Of a stretch of DNA of 64,000 nucleotides, positions 31,009 to 42,589 are shown one piece after another; the first letter of the stretch is position 1; each line of letters begins with the position of its first letter. The DNA is from Heliocidaris erythrogramma. Lineage: Eukaryota > Echinodermata > Echinoidea > Camarodonta > Echinometridae. A program made the translations under genes and the position numbers. The notes beneath the pieces are model-generated. The model was not told the origin of the DNA, searched no databases, and saw only the letters and a list, made by a program, of their open reading frames with translations. The stretch covers positions 7,131,618-7,195,617 of the forward strand of contig CM046870.1 of the NCBI GenBank assembly GCA_025617745.1, in the 5' to 3' direction.

Positions 31009-31244
31009 TAATAGAGTACCGAAGTGTGACGTCATACCGCCCAAGTTGTCAAGGTTGCTGGTTCTAAACAATTTTGTGCTGAACAATGGCGTGGTGATCA
31101 CACCGGCACCAAACACTGAATTTGCCCTGCTCCAGACCGTTGCTTGACTGATTCCGCGGTGAACCTCAAGCACGGGCTTTGTTGTTTAGAACTAGTAACC
31201 TGGACGACGAGCGAATATGACGTCAGCACTTCGGTACTCTATTA
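31009..31244. mobile_element. MITE with TAATAGAGTACCGAAGTG termini
   Basis: TAATAGAGTACCGAAGTGTG is mirrored by CACTTCGGTACTCTATTA at the right end, and GGTTGCTGGTTCTAAACAA is mirrored by TTGTTTAGAACTAGTAACC. These termini match the larger foldback at 13408-13812. Confidence 0.88.
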
Positions 31245-31644
31245 ATCTATGCAGACCTAAAGAATGTGAGAAGTGCTTAAGAGAAAATGAAAGCACCTCC
31301 CAACCCCCATGTGCTTTTGACCCCCTAGTACAAATGGTTGAGTCCACTTTTCAAACCTGCGCCACCTTTTGAGGAAACGGCATTCCATTGCTACTACTTA
31401 CGAAGGAAACACTACACATCCGCCTCCCTACTCTTTGAAGGTAAGCTGATTTTTATATCTTATCATTTCATTTCATCATCATTTCATTATTCATCCATTT
31501 TCTCTTTGATATTGTTTATTAATTTAAAAGTACATATATAGCCTGAGATGTACCATCCAGTGACATTTTCTGGTCCATGACTGTCTTTTGAGGGATTATT
31601 ATGAGTGAATTGATAGAGAAATGTTAATTCAGTTGAGATACCAG

Positions 31645-31866
31645 CACTATGAACACGATGAACAATTGCTTTAGTAGACAAAAGAGCATCCCTTCATTAC
31701 TATTATGTAAAATAAGCAGAACAGGTGAATATGCATGGACACCTGTTCTACATATTTTTACATAATAGCAATGAAGAGATGTTCTTTTGTCTACCAGGGC
31801 AATTGTGGAAGGTACAATGAGGAGCTGTATATTTTGTCCGCTTCTTTGTTCGCCATGTTCATAGTG
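31645..31866. mobile_element. Palindromic MITE family B, copy 2 (left arm deleted in part)
   Basis: CACTATGAACACGATGA on the left and CATGTTCATAGTG on the right are inverted ends. Relative to copies at 18413 and 62812 the left arm lacks the GCGGACAATTTATGC block, which the right arm retains in altered form (TATTTTGTCCGCTTC). Confidence 0.85.
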
Positions 31867-34700
31867 CAGTTTACCTTAGCTTAATTAATACTCCCGTGAT
31901 AGTTTACATTCCCTACTGGTCTGTTTATAACCATGGGGTTGTGTGGTAACTCCTTGGTTTAACTAGTGGTCTGGCTTTCCATGTATATGGGCTAAGAAAT
32001 CAAAATCATTTCACTAGGCAAGTGTGTATCGAGCACATAATTATGCAGCTTCAATTTCAAGACAAGATGAATGTCATAGTTTATTATGTCATAATAATGT
32101 TATTGTTCGCTTCATGTGAGGAACATGTGCCATAAAAAGTGTCATTACTACCATTCTCAAAACTACAGATGATCTTGATATCTTTATAAAGTTGCCTTTC
32201 TTGCACTCTATTTCTCTCCCCTCCCCTTATTTCTGTATCAGTATTGTACCTTTATTCCATACACCATTTTATTTTCTGCTATATTTCTTGTCATTTCCCT
32301 TTGCATGGGTCAATAGGTATTATCTATATTTCTATATGTTTTCTTTTCTTCCTTTTTCTTTTTTTTTTTGGTGGGGGGGGGGGGGGGGGGTGGGACCCGA
32401 CTCTCTTTGATTTTTTTTTATTTTATGGAAACGGCATGATGTCTCGTATATGTGGTATATAGAGAGAGTGAGAGAGAGAAGGGGAGGGGCAGGAGAGAGA
32501 AAAAAACGAGCTAACATTTAGATTTCCTTTTTTTTAAAAATTATCTGCATTGGTAATCAAAAATTGTAGCATATTTCACTACAAAAGTTTAATATTGTAA
32601 ATATGCTGGTGTAATATTTTTTGTGAAATTTGTTACATGTACATATATCTCACTCTGTCGTTTCAGATGCAGCAAATAGACGAGAAAAACAACAACGGTA
32701 CGAGGAAACAGCATAATTATAAGCAGTAACGTAGCAACTAAAAAAAGAAATTGACGTATATTCTAGATGGACAAAATGAAGAAGACTTCTGGCACGTGTT
32801 AAGATTATATCATGATTATATCCAAACTGGATGAAGCTGTTAAGGTGGCACCATAAGTAGTACCTGCAGGAAAATGTTTGCAGTATTCGGAACTGAAGAA
32901 ATGTTTACTATGAATACTATGAAGGCCGGGAAAACTCGTTTCAACATGCCCTGGTCGTGTATGCATCTCAACTATGGGGGAATGCACAATCAACTGATGA
33001 ACAAAAACCGCAGCTTAAATAGATGTTGACCAGTAATTTGGATAATTATGAGGAAGTGCCAGATGGAAACAACTATTGTTTAACCTTATCGTTTGGATAG
33101 CATGATGTGATTGTAATAACAAATACTGCATAGTAATCATCTTTAATGTATGCATGGTGAAGGAGGCCTAGAGATTACAACTGGAGGAGAAAGTCTATTG
33201 TATATATATATCAATTCATTCTACTTCTGACCGCCGTTCTGTTATTTGATGAATTCGCCAACTGGACCTTTGGGTATTAAAATATTACTTACTCAGCTCT
33301 TTGTGATAAGATACATGCATTTCTGAAAGAACATTCTAAACTCATGGGGCTTGACACTGAACTCCACTAGCCTGCACGTTATGAAGGAACTAATGGCGAA
33401 AAATGGATAGTGTGAAATTGTTTCGGGGTATCGCCTTAACCATGACACATGTAGTGGCAAGCTATGATCCGGAGTCGACCCTTCCGAACAGATGCATATT
33501 TTTTTCAATAGTGAGAAGGAGCCGTGATATAAACTACCTAACCAATACAATATTCCATTATTTATTATTTTCACAACGTGTTTTTCTTTTAAGTTTGTTT
33601 TAAGTGTGTTGCCAAGGCTGTTCTTTAGAAATTGTACTTACAGTATCTAAACACACTTCCAATACCATGTGATGTGTCACAAAATGAATTGTATGAGAAA
33701 TGATTCCATCTAAATCCCATTATCATTTTTAATGGTAGACTCCTAAGCTTATTTCACTTCAATAATGTATGTCGTTGCATATCCCCTAGCTTAAAATGAA
33801 AAATCTCCAGTTCTTTTTGTAAGATGAACATTATGGTGGTTAATTGATTGATAATTTATTTAACCTGACAGCTAAGAAAGCAAGTTAGCGTATGTTTGTA
33901 AGCAAGCAACCGGGGAAAGAAATCTTTTAGTCCTATTCGAGGGACTTGGATTAATTCCTTACCAACTACACAGTATTAATTTCTAATATTAAAAAGGTTT
34001 ACTTTGAAATATGATTACTTACTATTTAATGGGTAAAACTATGTAGAAATAAGTGAATACATGATTGCATGAATGGGATTTATGGGGTACTTCATGGAAA
34101 TCTAATTACTGCTATGGAGTAAATTTCCTGGGAATGTACGAATAAGTGAAAATGTATTTGCAGATCAATATAAAATACATTTATGTCGTTGCCTATTCCC
34201 AACTTAAAAGTAAAATTCTTGTTTGATGAAAATATCATTTATAGATGCATATTTATAATAAAAAATGTTTATATACTTTGATAATCTAATTACTACTCTG
34301 GAGTAAATTTATTGGGTATGTAGCAATAAGTGAATACATGTCAGCGTGAATGAGTTTGGTGGGGGTACTTCATATATAGGCATGCTCAGAAATTTGTTGA
34401 CCGCGCAAACAGGTCTGTTTTCAAGACAAAATTCCACAGGCAATACTCATTATTTGTGACATACATGTATGTACACAGGTTGCATGGCAGGTCACCGGCA
34501 ACTTATATTTCAAGTACCCCCCATTTTTCATTTTAATGTTGTTGTTTTTTGTACTGGCATAGCTGTGGTGAGAGGCTGATGATGATTGCATGATCAAGTA
34601 GTCTTTATGTCCCATGACTTTCCTTAAAACCGATTTAGGAGTTGTCCCCTTGTATCAAATGAATAGACCAAAATAGGCATATTGTAAATCTTAGTTGTTA
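31867..34700. other. Non-coding stretch with one internal direct duplication
   Basis: AT-rich with a G run at 32371-32391. A segment with AATCTAATTACT, GGAGTAAATTT and AATAAGTGAATACATG occurs at about 34030-34160 and again at 34280-34345. An acceptor-like TCGTTTCAG at 32660-32668 precedes a 20-codon frame, too short to support as an exon. Confidence 0.5.
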
Positions 34701-36105
34701 AATTATTTCGGGCCCATGAGGGGGCCCATGGGGGAACACAATATATGGGATCAATCATACTGTTCCCATATATTACCCAGATGGACCCCAGATTAAACCC
34801 ATATGGGCCATCGGGTATGGCCCATATGGGTCCCCAATGGGCCTTGTGTGCAAAATACTATGGGGCCCCATATGGGCATTCCAGGGTAGGACGCATATGG
34901 GATAGCCTAGTATTTGCCAACATATTGCCCACATTTATACCCAGATTGGCCCCAGGCTGAACCCATATTAGCCATGTGGACGGCCTTTATTGGCCCCATA
35001 TGGGCCTTGGGTGCAGAATCTTATGGGTCCCGTATGGGCATTCCCATGTGGGACCCATATGGGAACCCACAGATAATACCCATATGGGATAGCCCATATT
35101 TTGCCCACTTATTTCCCACATTTATACCCAGATGGGCCCCAGGCCGAACCCATATTGGTGATCTGGGATGGCCCATATGGGACCCACATGGGTCTTGGGT
35201 GCAAAATCTTATGGGGCCCATATGGGCATTCCCGTGTGCGACCCATAAGGGATAGCCCATATTTTACCCACATATTGCCCACATTTATACCCAGATGGGC
35301 CCCAGGCCGAACCCATATTGGCGATCTGGGATGGCCCATATGGGACCCACATGGGTCTTGGGTGCAAAATCTTATGGGGCCCATATGGGCATTCCCGTGT
35401 GCCACCCATAAGGGATAGCCCATATTTTACCCACATATTGCCCACATTTATACCCAGATGGGCCCCAGGCCGAACCCATATTGGCGATCTGGGATGGCCC
35501 ATATGGGACCCACATGGGTCTTGGGTGCAAAATCTTATGGGGCCCATATCGGCATTCCCGTGTGCCACCCATAAGGGATAGCCCATATTTTACCCACATA
35601 TTGCCCACATTTATACCCAGATGGGCCCCAGGCCGAACCCATATTAGCGATCTGGGATGGCCCATATGGGACCCACATGGGTCTTGGGTGCAAAATCTTA
35701 TGGGGCCCATATCGGCATTCCCGTGTGCCACCCATAAGGGATAGCCCATATTTTACCCACATATTGCCCACATTTATACCCAGATGGGCCCCAGGCCGAA
35801 CCCATATTGGCGATCTGGGATGGCCCATATGGGACCCACATGGGTCTTGGGTGCAAAATCTTATGGGGCCCATATCGGCATTCCCGTGTGCCACCCATAA
35901 GGGATAGCCCATATTTTACCCACATATTGCCCACATTTCTACCCAGATGGGCCCCAGGCCGAACCCATATTGGCGATCTGGGATGGTCCATATGGGACCC
36001 ACATGGGTCTTGGGTGCAAAATCTTATGGGGCCCATATGGGCATTCCCATGTGGGACCCATATGGAAACCCATATGGGGCCTACATGATCCCCATATGGG
36101 CTTGC
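34700..36105. repeat. 163-bp satellite, CCCATATGGG-based
   Basis: At least five consecutive units of exactly 163 bp (phrases such as GATAGCCCATATTTTACCCA at about 35253, 35416, 35579, 35742 and 35905) flanked by more divergent units on both sides. Inner copies are nearly identical while edge copies diverge, the pattern expected of unequal exchange. Because 163 is not divisible by three, similar overlapping ORFs appear every 163 bp. They are artefacts. Confidence 0.97.
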
Positions 36106-36289
36106 TACCTGGGTAGTTATTATACAATTCTTTTTGCCATAAATGCAAACTGAATCAAATTAATTCTAAACATAATTATACTAACATTTTGAATCTATTA
36201 ATTCTCTGTAACGTCCTTTTTTGCGATGATATACGTTTTTACAATTTAAAAAAAAAAATCCTTTTAGTAGAATCTAGAATCTAGGAAGA

Positions 36290-37170
36290 ATTTCAAGATG
36301 CTCAGCGACCATCCCCAAACTAAGGATATCTTCAGAGATATGCCTTTAATGGCATATGGGACGGATTCTAGTCTAAGAAAAATTCTTAAAAAAGCTAGTG
36401 TTGAGTCGAATCGAACGAAGATGCTCCGTCACTCGATCAACCAGTCTCCGTTTCGTCTCCCCTACGTACAACTTTCTGCAAGAAATGCAAGTTATGCAAT
36501 AGATAATGTTTGTAGAAGTGCAGGAGAAAGTTTTGGTCACATTCCATGATCCCTTAGGTCCGGTGATGGTGGTGACATCCGTTACATGAGAACAGGTCTT
36601 GCATCTAGGTCGACGACAGGGAACTGTACCAAGTGGTGATCGCGCATCCGTATCAACTTGTTCCCGAGCAGGCTGTAGAGTAGATTTCACAAGAATTTTC
36701 TTAGACTAGAATCCTTCCCATATGCCATTAAAGGCATATCTCTGAAGATATCCTTAGTTTGGGGATGGTCACTGAGCATCTTGAAGTTCTTCCTCATGAC
36801 ATGGGCGACTTGAGCACTTGAGGCGTGATATGTGAAGACCTAGGTACTCGGGCAGCATTTTTCTTCGCTTTGGGCTGTAGCAAAGCTTCGTGCTGGGTCT
36901 GGGGGACAATATTCTGCTTTGCTTCTTCGATAACTTCAGTAGGGTATCCCCGCCTGTTAAAGAAACCAGCCATCTCGATGATACAGGAACCACATGCTTC
37001 CTAAGACAGGTCGAGATGAAAATGTGATGAATGCAAAACTTCGTATTTGCAAAATAGAGACTCCCAGGTAGAAAGCACAGGTGTGTATGCGCGGAGAGAA
37101 GCTATCCAGAAAAGAATTACGTCTCCTCCTTAAACTCTGAAGTAACTTCGGGGGTACTGGTGGTATCATG
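36290..37170 (-). mobile_element. Internally deleted Penelope-like element
   Basis: On the minus strand an N-terminal segment (PPKLLQSLRRRRNSFLDSF, HTCAFYLGVSILQIRSFA) is joined to a thumb-side segment (GFFNRRGYPTEVIEEAKQ), skipping the RT core. It continues with DHPQTKDIFRDMPLMAYG and a GIY-YIG region. The plus strand at 36295-36400 repeats the DHPQTKDIFRDMPLMAYG segment in inverted orientation, so the 3' part is a foldback, an arrangement common in Penelope-like copies. Confidence 0.75.
36373..36690 (-). pseudogene. GIY-YIG endonuclease region of a Penelope-like element
   Basis: The 105-codon frame reads CRRPRCKTCSHVTDV, FSCTSTNIIYCITCISCRKL, YVGETKRRLVDRVTEHLRSI. The CxxC...C pattern before IIYCITC and YVGET is the zinc-binding extension and GIY-YIG-type core (Y...YVGET...R) of Penelope-like retroelement endonucleases, which nick DNA to prime reverse transcription. 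The catalytic Glu of the C-terminal part and the last segment are cut off where the inverted copy begins. It is upstream-linked to MAYG-SSLRKIL, the normal neighbour. Confidence 0.78.
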
Positions 37171-37249
37171 ATGGAGGGTTGCAGAGAGATGGTTAAATAA
37201 AGTTCAAAAGTTCTGTGACGGAGTTTAAAAAGTAGAGAGAGACACAGAA

Positions 37250-38820
37250 TAAATTACTCCGTTAGACACAAAAGGTTCAATATTCCGCCTATAAGGCTTC
37301 TTCAAGAAATGATACCAAGTATGATGCCTTTACCTAATACCGGCCTCTTAACGATGTTTCCAACGACTACGGCAAAGATTCTTCATGAAACGTAATGAAA
37401 ATTCATCAGACTATTACCCAAATACTGGGGAACAAGATCCAGGTACTAACGAGCGATAATCTTACGCGTTCTTGTAGAAATGACGTTGCAATAGAGTCAT
37501 CTCATTTTACGCATAGAGGGAGAAGTGCGTTTTAATTACCGACCCCTGCACATAGTCAATGGCAATTTATGAAAAGAAATTATTTTAATGAAAATATGAA
37601 AAATTAACAAAAAAATTGATAATAAGATAATAATCTTGCTCTATTTTGGCTGTTCTCAACGTTGCTAGGCATTCTACGCGTAGTCCCATGGGTTGATTTG
37701 CAAGACGCGCGCTAGATGCCATGATACGCTTAATGGTCGGTATTATGACTGGCCGGTATATTAGGTGAAGTGATCATACAAAAAATCCACCAAGGATGTA
37801 GTGCATAGCGCGTAATTATTGCCAAAACAACAAGCGTAAATAAACAACAGAGTCAACGCGCGAGAAAGAGAGAGACACACAAACACACACACACACACAG
37901 TGATGAAGAAAGATAAAGAAAGCAAAGGATAGGAAGAGAGAGAAAAGAGAGAGGGAAGTAAAGGAGGAAGAGAAAAATAAGGAGAGAGACAGGAAAAAAA
38001 CGGTGGGAAGAAAGAGGATAGAGGGTTAGAAAACAGAAAAGGAAGACAAAAAGGAGAAAAGAAAAAGAAGAAGAAGAAGAAAAGAAGAAGAAACAGGGAG
38101 ACCAACACCTCAATCTTTCCAATCACACGATCAACGATCTGAAAGTTTGTGTCCTTAAGCAGTAGTGGGTAACACATGAGGAAAGGAAGATCCAGGAGGA
38201 AAGGATCATCTTTCAGCTTGGCACGCACCAACCTCATGGTATCAATGCCAGTTTCCGTTCATTTCCTTCTTCGTAATTTTGTAATGCTTCTTTCTTTCTC
38301 CTTCCTTTTTGTACAGTGCTTTTGTTCTCTTCCCTTGTTTCTTTTCTCTCTCTCTCTTTCTTCTTTCGTTTCTTTTCTTCTCTCCCCTCCTTTTTCAATT
38401 TTTTTCTTTCTTTACTTCTTCTCCTTTTCTCCTTTTTGTCTTCCTTTTCTGTTTTCTAACCCTCTATCCTCTTTCTTCCCACCTTTTTTCCCTGTCTCTC
38501 TTCTTATTTTTCTCTTCCTCCTTTACTTCCCTCTCTCTCTCTTTCCCTCTCTTCCTATCATTTGCTTTCTTTATCTTTCTTCATCAATGTGTGTGTGTGT
38601 GTGTGTCTCTCTCTCTGTCTCCCTCTCTCTCTCTTTCTCCTCTCCTCTCTCTCTCTCTCTTTCTCTCCTCTCTCTCTCTTTCTCGCGCCTTGACTCTGTT
38701 GTTTATTTACGCTTGTTGTTTTGACAATAATTACGCGCTATGCACTACATCCTTGGTGCATTTTTTGTACTTGGTATCATTTCCTGAAGAAGCCTTATAG
38801 GCGGAATATTGAACCTGTAG
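37250..38820. mobile_element. Large inverted repeat with hammerhead-like hairpins at both ends
   Basis: AAAGGTTCAATATTCCGCCT at 37271 is mirrored by AGGCGGAATATTGAACCT ending at 38816. Inner arms (ACCAAGGATGTAGTGCATAG, GTAAATAAACAACAGAGTC) at 37788-37855 are mirrored at 38693-38760. GA-rich sequence on the left and CT-rich sequence on the right complete the arms, and their large ORFs are low-complexity artefacts. Left-hand material at 37325-37780 has no mirror, so it is an insertion or the right side lost it. It directly adjoins the Penelope-like copy at 36290-37170. Confidence 0.82.
37280..37306 (-). ncRNA. Hammerhead-like hairpin upstream of the Penelope-like ORF
   Basis: On the minus strand the sequence reads TTGAAGA, A, GCCT, TAT, AGGC, GGAA. 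It lies about 110 bp before the ATG at 37169, where hammerhead motifs occur in the terminal repeats of Penelope-like elements. Core residues are mutated relative to a functional ribozyme (CTGATGA, GAAA). The mirror copy at 38784-38806 reads CTGAAGA with the same stem. Confidence 0.4.
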
Positions 38821-39440
38821 CAGCTCCACGTTCAGGTGACTTTTTTATTACATGGCCACTTGCGTCATAATGGTTGCGCGAATCTTTCTTTTAGAGCCTT
38901 TTGATTGGCTTGTATTGTTTGTATTAGCGAAACCATTCCTGGTTGTGCTTTTTTGCGATAATTTTATGCTTTTTATCCAATGATCATTTCATTGCATTGA
39001 AAAGTTTTCGGAATAGGAATAAAGAATTTGTATTAATTGTTCTTAATCTTATTGTAGATATATTGGTGGTAATCCTATTTTTATAAATAGATTTTTGGTC
39101 TCTTTTTAGCACAATTCTTTCCCTTCGCACATTTCTTTGGTCTCAAGGGATTAGCTGTGATTGGTCAGTATTGTTAGTGTTCTGATTGGTGCGTTTTAGA
39201 GCAATTTGATTGGTTAGAAGTCAAGTTTTGTTAGGAAACTTGGGCTTGGTTTTTCTAATTTTATCTCGCTCACTACAGTTCGCCTCAAAACCACTGGAGA
39301 CTTCGGATGTCTGTTTTATCAGCTATTTATATTGTATCTTAATTCGAAATCGGAATGCGAGGTTTTGGATTATCGGCCTCTAGAAATAGAAGTATCCGTA
39401 GCTCTCTTTATCGTCGTATTACATCATCGTCGAAATGAAC
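38821..39440. other. Non-coding stretch
   Basis: Contains GATTGG/CCAAT-like words at 38899, 39159, 39184 and 39208 (TGATTGGT and variants). Four in about 300 bp could be an old promoter, but no adjoining gene is visible. Confidence 0.4.
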
Positions 39441-40030
39441 GTTCATCGACCTCGTGCGAACTCCACTTTCATCAACAACGACATCGTCATTCGAACATAA
39501 CTTTTATCGACATCGTCATCCGAACTTTCATCGACAACGTCATATGACCAGAATTTTCATCGCCATTGACATTGGCATTCGACATGAATTTTCATTGCCA
39601 TCGACATTGTCCTACGAACTGAATTTTCATTGCCATCGACATTGTCCTACGAACTGAATTTTCATCGCCATTGACATTGGCATTCGACATGAATTTTCAT
39701 CGCCATCGACATTGTCCTAGGAACTGAATTTTCATCGCCATCGACATTGGCATTCGATATGAATTTTCATTGCCATCGACATTGTTCTACGAACTGAATT
39801 CTCATCGCCATCGACATTGTCCTACGAACTGAATTTTCATGGCCATCGACAGTGGCATTCAACATGAATTTTCATCGCCATCGACATTGTCATACGAACT
39901 GATTTTTCATCGCCAGTGACATCGTCCTCCGCACATAACCTTCATCGCCATCGACATCGCCATCAACTTTCGACATCGACATTTCGAATTGAACTTTCAT
40001 CACCATCGACATCGTCATCAACCTACACCA
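39440..40030 (+). repeat. 35-bp minisatellite, decaying at both ends
   Basis: Units alternate GAATTTTCATCGCCATTGAC plus ATTGGCATTCGACAT and GAATTTTCATTGCCATCGAC plus ATTGTCCTACGAACT, giving a 35-bp period and a 70-bp higher-order period. Outside 39545-39900 the units become irregular CATCGNCATCG words. Confidence 0.92.
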
Positions 40031-41050
40031 CCTCGTCACTTCGATTCCGCGTCATTATAAGACATTAACATCAACATCTAGCCTAGTTTCTTTTTCTTCC
40101 GCGTCTCCACTTAGGTTAGCTTTCGAAATTTTTACCTTTGGATTATTCATTCCTCCACCGGATTTTTAATACTTGCGACAGACTTTCGGAACTCATTTCT
40201 GGATTGTAAGGTAAAACAAAGCGGCGGTCTTTCGCTTTACAAATAGACCAATCCGTAGTGTAAACCATCAATTTTTGGATTCTCTTTGTAAACAGATGCA
40301 TGACTGTATATATTGACTGAAAGAAGAGAAATCTGTACTGATCACAATTTGAAGGTTTTCCTTAAAGATCACATTGCAAGAAAATCACAAATATGGCAAT
40401 TAATGTATCACTAGAAACTGGGAAGCTTACAGATGGCAATCGTATAAGTTTTATGTCAACTGCGTATCTGATGATTATAAAAACAACATAAATAAAAGCT
40501 CTTCTAAGCATCTGGAATATCCGAGGATTCGCCAGAAATATAGCGATGTTTTGATGTCGTCACACTAGGGATCGATCCTGCTTAAGCAGACGACGTCCTA
40601 TAATGAATGAACGTAATTGCAATGCAATTATTTATCAAATTATAAAGAGTTTGGTATATTTAACATGACCTTATTTCACACCATTCTAAAAGGGAAAGTG
40701 AAACTGATTCTGATAACTAAAACCGTTTGATTGTAAATACACAGGAGAAGGGTCAATGATCAATGAAATAAGCCCCATTTTCAAATTGAAAAGCCCTCCG
40801 AATAATATCACAGATTGTATTCGTTCCCTCTTGAAACGCCGAACATGCCCCGGTGCAAGCAGCTGAAAATACAATGGCGTCTTATTTTGTTTACAAGTGA
40901 CTGATTCCTTTATTTTTTTAACGCTGCATTTTTCATCAAAATAATACCATACACGAAGTTAAGAGTGAGGCAACAGAATAACATTAAGACTGACGCTAGT
41001 CAAGTAAGAGAAATAAGTGAAGAGGAGATGACAAAACAGGCACTGAAAAA
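40031..41050. other. Non-coding stretch
   Basis: No recognised repeat, ORF or splice-bounded exon. A short AT-rich tract lies at 40606-40680. Confidence 0.5.
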
Positions 41051-41063
41051 TGTGTAAGATGTT

Positions 41064-42586
41064 ATGGGACATCGTCTGCTTAGCAGTACTGATCCTTCGT
41101 GTGTCGTCACACATACACACCTGTGCTTTCTACTTGGGAGTCTCTATTTTGCAAAGACGAAGTTTTGCAGTCATCGCAATTTCATCTCAACCTGTCTTAG
41201 GAAGCATGTAGTTCCTGTTGGATTTCGCATTTCCACACGTCCTTGCCTTGGCCGTATTCACGAACGAACATTGGATTTTAACCTCCGTCAGTGCTCGAGA
41301 CGACTCATGAGACTGTCTCACGAATCTTTATGTCGTGAGATAGCACATCATACCAACATCGTGACCGAGCGCTCCAATGAATTAATAGGCATTTGCAACC
41401 TGCAGCGGTACAGCTCGATTCGCCAGAATATACATCACTGTAACCGAGAGTGTTTTGAAAGTCTACTATTTCACAAGAATAAGAAATTGACATCATTGCT
41501 TCTTCCATCCTGCATGCCTAACATTTCTAGGAATGATCTTCACCAGGAAGACAGGAAGATAATTCCAGTCTCGTTGTCACCATCCCCGAGAACCTACCTC
41601 TTACCGACGCCGAACGCTCTCTTCTCTCCAAGTGCCTTTCCTTTGTTCCCAGACGTAAACATATCGATGAATTTCAACTCCGAAGGGACTTTGAAGACTT
41701 TGCACGTCGTCTCCGTCTAAAGGCCCATTTCACGTCTAATGACATATTTGAAGCATCTATTGACTCTTCTAACCCTTTTCGTGTTAACGCTAACTCTGAT
41801 GAGAATGTTATTAGTCATATCATGTCCTCCTCCTCTTCCTCCTCCTCCTCGACGTGTCCTCCCGTTTCGTTTGACTAGCTCCAACCACGACGTTCCCATT
41901 GGACACCCCCTGAAGGCGAGTTTGGAAATATTGATTTATTCATCAAGAAATGTAGATCAGACATTGCCACCTATGACTTCCAGGACACCCGTTCCTCTTC
42001 TAAGCCCGTCTGAAGCCACAGCCTTGAAATCACTTCGCAACAACAGAGACTATGTTATCAAACCAGCAGAAAAAGGTGGTGCTGTCGTTGTATGGAAACG
42101 AGACCTCTACGTCGCTGAAGCCGTCAGGCAGCTGTACGGTGGTACTTTCTACACCAAGCTCGATGTAGACCCTACAGAGGAACAGCAGCAAATAGTGAAA
42201 GACACCGTACGGGATCTCATCGAGAATGAACATCTACCGCCAAGCGCTACTAATCTCATTCAAAGGAACCCTAAACTCTCTACCTTCTATCTGCTGCCTG
42301 AGATAGATAAGCAGGGCAACCCAGGGAGACCTATTGTTTCGACAATCGGTTGTCCGACTGAACCCATTAGCCGATATATCTCGATAGCATTTTCTCCCCT
42401 CTGGTGAAGTCACTACCTACATATGTGAGGGATTCGTCAGATGCTATTCGACGTGTACAGAATATCACTCTACCACAGGGTATGGATCAGTTCCTCTTCA
42501 CCATGGATGTTTCGGCATTGTATACTATAGTACATATTTTGGTAAATAAGGTATTGATGAACTGGGCTTTTACCATGCTTAAATAA
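41064..42586 (+). pseudogene. Penelope-like element, 5' part to RT motif A
   Basis: Successive frames give HTCAFYLGVSILQRRSFAVI, NFISTCLRKHVVPVGFRIST and LDFNLRQCSRRLMRLSHESL, then SLLSKCLSFVPRRKHIDEFQ and LRRDFEDFARRLRLKAHF, then from about 41880 ALKSLRNNRDYVIKPAEKGG, AVVVWKRDLYVAEA, STFYLLPEIDKQGNPGRPIV and, after a shift at 42404, DQFLFTMDVSALYT. The KPADKGG-like and LLPKIHK-like phrases and FTMDV.SLYT (motif A, catalytic Asp) are diagnostic of Penelope RT. The copy ends just after motif A, so the YADD box and GIY-YIG domain are missing. At least four frameshifts make it inactive. Confidence 0.82.
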
Positions 42587-42589
42587 ATA

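Noticed and set aside
32660..32730. Small coding exon after TCGTTTCAG
   Set aside because: Only about 20 codons, no donor partner and no recognisable motif.
35021..36036. Series of overlapping ORFs up to 125 codons (MGYPLWVAHGN... type)
   Set aside because: They recur every 163 bp in register with a satellite whose unit is not a multiple of three.
28529..36105. SRF CArG boxes in CCCATATGGG
   Set aside because: A CArG box needs CC(A/T)6GG; this palindrome has only four A/T between CC and GG after its extra C and G, so it does not fit.
37761..38237. 158-codon minus ORF and 182/163-codon plus ORFs rich in Ser, Phe and Leu at 38176-38800
   Set aside because: They run through CT/GA-rich arms of a large inverted repeat, and similar ORFs appear in several frames. 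No domain is recognisable.
41739..41880. Membrane-type N-terminus (LLTLLTLFVLTLTLMRMLL) of the 222-codon ORF
   Set aside because: It is an out-of-frame reading of the Penelope-like linker region; the real element sequence there is in another frame (FTSNDIFEASIDSSNPF).
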